The translations under genes and the position numbers were made by a program. Of a stretch of 64,000 nucleotides of DNA, positions 57,476-64,000 are shown in pieces. This DNA comes from Anaeramoeba flamelloides (lineage: Eukaryota; Metamonada; Anaeramoebidae), in the NCBI GenBank assembly GCA_027625915.1, contig JANTQA010000057.1:3224001-3288000 (forward strand), in the 5' to 3' direction. The first letter of the stretch is position 1; every line of letters begins with the position of its first letter. Under the pieces are notes generated by a model. The model did not search any database and was not told the origin of the DNA. It saw only the letters and a program-made list of their open reading frames with translations.

Positions 57476-57905
57476 TTTCTTACTTCTTTTTTAGGCTTCT
57501 TTTATAAACAAAAAAACAAATCCAAAAATTAGACTTGATTATTAGAATTAAATTAGAATTCAAAACAATAAAAAAAACCAAAATTTAAGCATGTTCAATT
57601 TCCAAAATTTGAATTTTAAATTGTAAACTTTAGTAAAATTAATTTTTTTTTTGGATTTTTTGTTGCTAGGCTAGGATTTTCCTATTCATTTGAAATTGCC
57701 TTTAGATTTCAGCAAAAGGTATTAACCCCGTTTGAGGAATCAATTTTATATATCTTGATTGATAAGTGAAAAATAATAATTGAAAAATATTATTTGGAAA
57801 ATTTTCCTTTTCCTTCCCTTTTAACATTTAAAATCGATTTGACAATTTTTTTATGGGATGATAAATTACATTGTTAAAAATATCAAATTCAGTAGTAAAA
57901 TAAAA
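57476..57905. repeat. collinear duplication, block 2 (partner 37958-38640), empty MITE D site
   Basis: Direct copy with an uninterrupted TTTTTTGTTGCTAGG..CCTATTCATTTGAAATTG at about 57657-57700, the pre-insertion form of the site holding MITE D copy 2. Confidence 0.7.
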
Positions 57906-58629
57906 GAAATTAAAAACTTCTTCCTTAAATGATAATGTCAAGTTATTTTCAAAAATAGAGAAATATTCGAATAAATATTTTGATTAAATTCGTTTTTTTT
58001 TGGGAAAGTTATTTTCAAAAATGGTAAAAATTACCCAATATATCATTCATTTTCTAATTTTAAAATCATTTTTATGGTGTTTCTTACAATCCTTTTTTGT
58101 TTTCATTTTTAATTTTTTTGTTGCTACAACTAACCCTTATACTGTTCAAATAAAAAAAATGAAATTTCAAATATATCATTTTAAAAATGTGAGGACTTTT
58201 TTAAAACTATTACAAAAGTTCTTTCTTTTAAAAACTATGGAATTTTTCAGAATTAAAACTTTTTGAAAGTTATCTATTTTAATAAAGTAAAAATCTTTTC
58301 AGAATTAAAATTTTTTCAAAGTTTTCTATTTTCATAAAGTAAGTATTCAACCTTTAAATGTAAGGCAGTGGTTGGAGTCTGAAGAAAATACTTTTTTAAA
58401 AAAGAGTTAACACTATATTAAAACAGAAAACTGTAAAAAAAATTTTAATTCATGATAATTTCATAAAAAAAAAAAAGTACTCATTTATTTCAAATAGGTA
58501 TAATAGACAATATAGAGTTTTGTATTTTAAAGCCGGGTAACCAGTATTGAGTACAACTTTGAAATCATAGATTATAGTTCAGATGTAATTATTTTAAGGG
58601 GTTAGCGTCTAACAAGGGGAAGTCTACAA

Positions 58630-60391
58630 TTAAAGTATGCTGTTATTGGGTATAACCACATTATTGCTGCCTGGTTCAAATGTCTCTAAAAAATCGATTA
58701 TTAAAGTAGTAATATTTGTTGATCTCATAAATTAAAAATGATCAATGTATTAGGAAAAAACTCAAAATTTCAGAATAAAATCTGTATTTAACCACAAATT
58801 TAAAGGTTGAATTATCAATATTCAGACTCCAAAGTTGCAAAATATCTTTCTTAAATTTATGGTCAAATCGAGATTAGTTACTAAAAAATTCATTTTTTTT
58901 AAAAAATTAAATAATTAAACAATAGATTTTTTTGACAAATTATTTCTGAAATATTGGAAATATATTGATGTCTGCAATTAACTTTATAAAAAGGAAACAA
59001 AACTAATCATCTTTGGGTTTTTATGTTGATGATTATTGAGTTAATCTTTGAAATTAAAAAATTATAAAAAATAGTTACTTTTGGGAAGTTCTAAAGATGA
59101 ATTATTAAATACCCGTTTTACTATTTTTTTTTGGGTTTTTTATTTTTTGATTTGGAAAAGGGAATTAAAAAAAAATTTTTTTCAAAATGAAAATTTTTAA
59201 TTGTGATCATTAGTAAAAAAATGTAATAATTTTTTGTGCAAAAAGATTTGTAATAGATTTTTTAGAGCTATAGAAAGTATTTAAGACATGGTGCACTAAT
59301 ACCATTTAGCCCCAATTCCAACATACTTTGATTATAGAGAAATCTATGGTGACTCTAATCCCTTAAGAGTAGTTTGTTCATTTTGAAAATCTTTTTGTCC
59401 CTTTTTTTTTCGTACTTTTCCTTGTCTCAAAATAAAATTTCTTTTTTTAATAGATACCAAATTAAGAAAGTTTTGTTTTTACTATTTGCTGATAAATAAA
59501 TGTTTCAAAATTTTTATTCAGCTTTCCAAAAAAATGATTTTCTGAAATCATGTAAAATTTCCAATTTTTAGGATTCTGTAAATCAGAAGCTTAAATTATA
59601 AACGCCCGCTTCTAGAATTGGGACTTTAGTAATTTATTTTAATTCTTGGAAAGTTTTTTTTTTGTTAGGAAAGCTGAATGAAAATTTTGATCTTTTTATT
59701 TTCCAATTAACAGTATTGTGGTTCGTATTTTTCTGTGTGTCTTGAGGCTGAAAATAATAGAAAAAGAAATATTTTTCTTTTTGCGAAGGGACTAATTATT
59801 ACAAATTTAATTTTAGGCTTTCTCAAAAAATAATTTTTTTAAAAAAGATCGAAAAGAAATTGTAAATAGCCGAAAACAATTTTTTAAAACATTCCACTCG
59901 AGGAATTTCATTTAAATCAGAAGAAAATAAAAAAGAACAGATTTACTTGTTTTTAAAAGGCTCATAATTTTAAATCCAAGAATACCAATTGTGCGATTCG
60001 TCCGAGAATTTTCGACATTACTTTTTTGGGGCTTCTTTTTCTTTTTTTCTTTGTCTTCTGAACCAAATTCTTGTGTTGTATTATTTTGAAATAGCTCTGA
60101 CCATACGTGACTCAAATAAAATCTTTTGCACTCCTGTGATCCTTTGACATTTGAAGAAGACTTCTTTTTCGTTTGTGGGTGAACAAATGCACCGTTTTGA
60201 ATGAAAAGGCTCTGAATAAGATCCAGTTTCCTTTTCATTTGAGATCCAGACTCGGATTTTGTTTCTTCGGGGATGCATTCTGCAATGAAATTTGATTGTT
60301 GGTGGTCAACACGAAACAACTCTTCAGGTTTAGTACGATGACTTAAATATTTACCGTATTGCCATAGAAGTGGGTAAAAATTGATACTCAT
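58630..60391 (-). CDS. two-exon gene, 166-aa protein of unknown function
   Basis: Exon 1 (60391-59947) starts MSINFYPLLWQYGKYLSHRT and continues KPEELFRVDHQQSNFIAECI, KRKLDLIQSLFIQNGAFVHP and KRFYLSHVWSELFQNNTTQE before a Lys/Pro-rich stretch and IGILGFKIMSLLKT; the donor is GTAAAT. Amino-acid and codon use are clearly coding. The proposed exon 2 (58685-58630) follows TTTTTTAG and reads TFEPGSNNVVIPNNSIL to TAA; phases agree and the sum is 167 codons. The 1.26-kb intron would contain MITE C copy 2. Exon 2 is the weaker part: without it the frame runs on for 12 codons to TAA at 59912. No family recognised; Trp, His and Cys content suggests a folded domain. Confidence 0.45.
59480..59715. mobile_element. 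MITE family C, copy 2 (236 bp), inverted
   Basis: Ends TACTATTTGCTGATAAATAA and, complemented, TACTGTTAATTGGAAAATAA, then AAAATTTTCATTCAGCTTTCC-type arms. TA borders. Confidence 0.75.
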
Positions 60392-60871
60392 ATTGAAAAT
60401 GTTGAAATTTAATGACTTTGAGTTTTTAGATGAATTGAAAATATGTGAGAAAAAAAAAAAAAGAATCGTCTAAGTGAAAAAATCTATGAAAAAGAAAGTT
60501 AGAAAAAGAAACAAAAAACTAGAGAAATAAAAAAAAAAAAAATGATTACTTGAAAAAAGATATTAAATTTGCAAATTTTTTTAGAACAAAGGACAAGGTT
60601 TTATAATTTAAAAATCGAACACGTAAAACATACCACAATTTTTGTTGCTAAAATATAACTTTATTAGATTGTTTGAAATTTCCAAAAGATTTTGTAAAAA
60701 TATCTTAAAAAAGTTGAAAAATATTCATTTTCCAACAACCTGTTTCAATTTGTCATGTTATTAATTTTTTTTCCTTATTTTTTTCTGTAAAAAAAAGAGA
60801 ATCAATGTATTTTATAAAGCCATTTTGACCTTGACGTTTTACAAGACTGAAAGTCTCGAATTTAAAGTTTT

Positions 60872-61101
60872 TACTTCTGTTAATTGTAAACTCAAAAGAT
60901 CAAAATTTTCACTCATCTTTCCTAACAAAAAAAAAACTTTCCAAGAATAAAAACAAATCACTAAAGTCCCAATACGAGGAGCGGAAATTATAATTTAAAC
61001 TGATTTTAAGAATTGATAAATTGGAAATTTTATATTATTGAAAAACTTTTTTTTGGAAACTGTATGAAGAAATTTTTCCATTTATTTTGAAATAATAAGT
61101 A
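60872..61101. mobile_element. MITE family C, copy 3 (about 230 bp, diverged)
   Basis: TACTTCTGTTAATTGTAAAC at the left and TACTTATTATTTC complemented at the right, with AAAATTTTCACTCATCTTTCC-type inner arms. The most diverged of the three copies. Confidence 0.6.
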
Positions 61102-61532
61102 TTTTCATTTCTATTACTAAGAGCAATTCACAAAATCACTTTTCAATACAATACAAATGTGTTATTATAAATCCAAGTTTAAAACACACTACCTCTTGTT
61201 TACAACACATTTTGTTTTTGTTTAGGTATTGTAACGAAAAATTGGTTCTAAGTATTTTTGATGAGTAACCCTTATCAAAAAAAAGAAAAATTCAAGTTAC
61301 TTCTTGTTCAGTGGACTTATCTTTTTTGTTTTTAAAAAATTTGATATAACTTCATTTAAAATTCGATTCACACATTGAGATCATTGGAATCTCAATTTAT
61401 ATTATAAATATTTTTTTCCCCAATACAAAAAAGGATATTGACTTGTAAAATTTCAATTAATTTTCTTTTCATTTTCGTTTTCCAAGTATTCCTGATTGTA
61501 ACTTCTATAAATAGGATTCACAAAGATATATA

Positions 61533-61715
61533 ATGGAAGTTTTGATCAATATTTATTTTTTTTTCAACCTTTTCATGGTTTTACCTATTGGTATAAATTT
61601 AGGGTACACTGAGAATTCAGACTATAAAGAAGATATTACAATTGAAAAAATTCAAAAAGAAATATATATTAATTCAATTCCAGACGCTATTAATTCCAAT
61701 AATCTTCTTTTGTAA
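61533..61715 (+). CDS. possible secreted-protein first exon
   Basis: MEVLINIYFFFNLFMVLPIG begins with a signal-peptide-like hydrophobic stretch, followed by an acidic part (YTENSDYKEDITIEKIQKEI) and ending at NSNNLLL with TAA, or at a GTAAAA donor at 61713. No other exon found. Confidence 0.25.
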   Translation: MEVLINIYFFFNLFMVLPIGINLGYTENSDYKEDITIEKIQKEIYINSIPDAINSNNLLL

Positions 61716-61988
61716 AAAGAACGACGAATTCCTTGGGGTGGATTCTTTTACTATAAAGCTCATAATTAAGAAAAAAAAAATAGTTTAAACTCAATTGTTA
61801 ATTATAAAATAAATTGAAATAGATTTTTATCCATCTTTCTTTCACAGAATAATAATAAACCGTTGGGAAATGAAATCTCTAAATAGAGTCGTCTAAAAAA
61901 CCCGTATTGATAAAATTAAAACCATTAAAAATGTGTAACTTGTTTTTTATTTTCAGATTTGGGTTTTAGAAAACAGGAATACAAACAT

Positions 61989-62029
<41 letters not shown>

Positions 62030-62379
62030 CTTGGTTCTTATTAATATTGAATTTGAGCCAAGTTTTTTGAGTAATGACAAAGATTCAAAAATATTAAATA
62101 CTTTGGTTTCAAAAATTTCGAAATAATAACAAAATTTGAGAGATGAAATAAAAAGATTTAATAAATTCAAAAAATGAAATGGTTTTTTTTTATATGAAAA
62201 ATTATATTTTAATATTTTACTATCTTCATAATTTATTTATTTAAAACTCAAAAATATTGAATTTACCTCTCAAGCTCAATAATTCTTAAACACAGAACTT
62301 TTACTAACTCTCTAAATAGATATTAATTGCTACCAATAAAAATAAAAATTCAAGTAATTTTGTAGTTGAAGCACTTTCC

Positions 62380-62985
62380 AAGAAAGTGGGGCAAATTTAT
62401 TTTTATCTGAATTTATTAAACCCAATCTTCAAACAATGATTTAAATATACAAAATCATTAACTATCATTTCTTGGTTGTTGATAATAATTCAATTTTTTT
62501 TCTTAGTATTGTGTTACATAAATAAAAGATATTGACTTTTCTGATCTAGTTTTTATCCGATATTTTTTATACGTGAAAATTAGTATATATTATTTTCGTT
62601 TTGATCTAAAAAATCTTTTACATAACTTGTTTAATCTCAACAAATTTCCAAATAGAATTAAAAAAAATATAACTACATTTTATTGTTTAAAAAATCATTT
62701 GTACTCTCTCCATTTTTCCAGTTGTTAATTGAAATTTATCGTATATTTTTTTCATCAAAAAAAAAAGTGCTATATTTTTTTTTTAAATTTTTTGGGAATA
62801 TTTCAACAAAAATATTTTGAAACAAATACATATCTTGGTCATTGATTGAATTGGTATTAATATTAAACTTAATTTGGTATTATAAATCAACAAATACCTA
62901 CCACTAAGAAAGATGGTTTTTTAGGAAATGTAAAAAAAAAAAATTCCCACTTTTTTAGATATACCTTATGTTTAAAATATAAAAA
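62380..62985. repeat. collinear duplication, block 3 (partner 39826-40640), empty MITE A site
   Basis: Direct diverged copy; the place corresponding to MITE A copy 6 is the uninterrupted TTATCCGATATTTTTTATAC region near 62550. Confidence 0.7.
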
Positions 62986-63222
62986 GAAGGAAATTAATGA
63001 AAATATTAATCATTTTTTATAGTTTTTCCCTCCCTATAAAAAATATTGATCAATTTTTCAAAATATAGTGCAAGAAATAGATCTTAATGAAATAATTTTT
63101 AAACTGTGACAGTTTTGAATTATTTACATTAATTTATATTCATGAAATCTAATAATTTTAAGTTTCAATTTCTAAACGGAAATCCAAGTAGAGAGTATAT
63201 AGGGTGTAATTTACACTTCTTC

Positions 63223-63254
<32 letters not shown>

Positions 63255-63399
63255 TCTTCATAATTCTTTTCTAAAATTTATTTTAACGAATCCTATTTCT
63301 TTTTATATACTGTTGTCATCGCATTGATTTGTTTCTTTTATTTATCCAGCTAATATTTTTTGAGTGAGTTGAATTTTTATAATGAAATTAAAGTAAAAA

Positions 63400-63423
63400 A
63401 TAGGGTATTTTACACAACTGTAT
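63400..63423. mobile_element. single end of a family B element
   Basis: The complement of GGGTATTTTACACAACTGTA is TACAGTTGTGTAAAATACCC, matching the family B end (TACAGTTGTGTGAATAACCC). The other end is not found upstream, so this is probably a truncated copy. Confidence 0.5.
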
Positions 63424-63596
63424 TTATAGATTTTATTTTCGAACAGCATTGGATTGTCAAAGAATAAGGAAAAATATGTAGTGGTGAAAAAAATGCGCGA
63501 CATGAAAATAATCTCTGAAAAGGTTTTTAATAATACATATAATGAAAATTGATGTGTAATTTCTTTTATTTTCAATCAAATCTATTCTATCGATAA

Positions 63597-63950
63597 CCAA
63601 ATTTTTTATGAACTTAGTAATGGACCTACCTAACATTTATTAAAGTAGGATGTCTATTGAATATTAAAATAATTGTTTGATAGTATAAGTAGAATAGCTT
63701 TTTTTAAAAAAACAATTGGGTTTTATCGAGGTTTACTAGAGTTTGGAAAATGATAATTTTTATTCTTGTTTTTTGGTTGATTGAATAGTGTTTTGAACAA
63801 GTGTAATTTATTTAATCATCATTCACATAAGTGGGTGGGTTATAAAAAAAACTTTTTATTCTTTATAAAGAAGGATTTGATTTTAAATAAAAAAAATTGA
63901 ATATCAATTTTGCTAATATTCACAATTAAAAATATTACCAGGGAGTTTTT
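63597..63950. repeat. dispersed repeat H, copy 2
   Basis: Direct copy of 29395-29770 with about 75% similarity by eye; no inverted ends. Confidence 0.6.
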
Positions 63951-64000
63951 TTCGTGATCTGTATTTTAATAACTTCTCATAATTTAATTTTTTTTACAAT

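Larger units (their letters stand above)
55582..58629. other. AT-rich spacer with parts of the collinear duplication
   Basis: Contains duplication blocks 1 and 2 (listed separately), a G9 run near 56717 and a G-rich GGGGGTGGGGGAG at about 57339. The frame at 58000-58266 is Phe-rich low complexity and not accepted. Confidence 0.5.
60392..64000. other. AT-rich spacer with repeats
   Basis: Holds MITE C copy 3, a CA/TA microsatellite (61989-62030), duplication block 3, an AAT microsatellite (63223-63251), one end of a family B element and repeat H copy 2. Only a weak coding candidate at 61533. Confidence 0.5.

Noticed and set aside
58000-58266. 88-aa plus-strand frame MGKLFSKMVKITQYIIHFLI
   Set aside because: Phe/Leu/Lys-biased sequence in low-complexity DNA, no splice or start context, and no match to the duplicate region.
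58600-58690. tRNA suggested by a GGTTCAAAT box
   Set aside because: No acceptor stem, D-arm or matching T-stem; the sequence is better explained as a possible coding exon.
58348-58850. Inverted repeat from TTCAACCTTTAAAT and TTGGAGTCTGAA words
   Set aside because: The words occur in swapped order in the two halves, so they do not form one inverted repeat; probably chance or an old rearrangement.
61925-62170. 81-aa minus frame with CVCVCVC
   Set aside because: Product of the CA/TA microsatellite.

Overview
This is an AT-dominated eukaryotic nuclear window, roughly 80% A+T by eye, with long A and T homopolymers (one A run of 78). Genes are few and GT-AG introns range from 43 bp to 4.2 kb. The proteins carry long Lys, Glu-Lys and Asn tracts, and every stop I can place with confidence is TAA. 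The style (KEKEKE tracts, WD40 and Crinkler-like genes, many small TA-target transposons) resembles anaerobic amoebae of the Anaeramoeba type, but that is a guess from style; no rRNA or marker gene is present. I found no tRNA, rRNA, CRISPR array or bacterial-type operon.

Layout. 1-1.2 kb: 3' part of an unknown minus-strand gene, hit by a palindromic MITE. 1.3-2.3 kb: a 951-bp DNA element. 3.2-4.3 kb: a hairpin-rich tandem array. 5.4-7.2 kb: two small genes. 7.4-10.1 kb: a ~377-bp satellite with a transposon inserted in one unit. 10.1-13.4 kb: AT-rich spacer with two MITEs and a C-depleted island. 13.4-18.2 kb: a Crinkler-like gene (coiled coil, P-loop NTPase, nuclease-like end) that looks broken. 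19.8-20.4 kb: an RRM protein whose last codons lie in a MITE. 20.4-26.2 kb: spacer with a Tc1/mariner transposase relic. 26.2-27.0 kb: an intact orphan ORF. 31.0-37.8 kb: a three-exon WDR44-like WD40 gene with a 4.2-kb intron full of repeats. 43.4-44.8 kb: a three-exon four-helix membrane protein. 49.2-49.5 kb: a strong hairpin directly upstream of a 46-aa two-exon ORF. 51.1-53.6 kb: a decayed LINE (endonuclease plus reverse transcriptase). 53.8-55.6 kb: a probable divergent HSF-type DNA-binding protein. 58.6-60.4 kb: a two-exon gene of unknown function. The rest is spacer.

The dominant theme is small inverted-repeat DNA transposons that duplicate a TA dinucleotide. At least seven families (called A to G here) occur in two to seven copies each, with only a scrap of a Tc1/mariner transposase left in the window. 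Several insertions can be dated against an empty counterpart inside the window: element F inside a satellite unit, and MITE families A and D inside one copy of an old collinear duplication (35.6-40.6 kb versus 56.9-63.0 kb). The WDR44-like gene suggests ordinary membrane traffic, the RRM and HSF-like genes RNA and DNA binding; nothing indicates that these genes work as one pathway.
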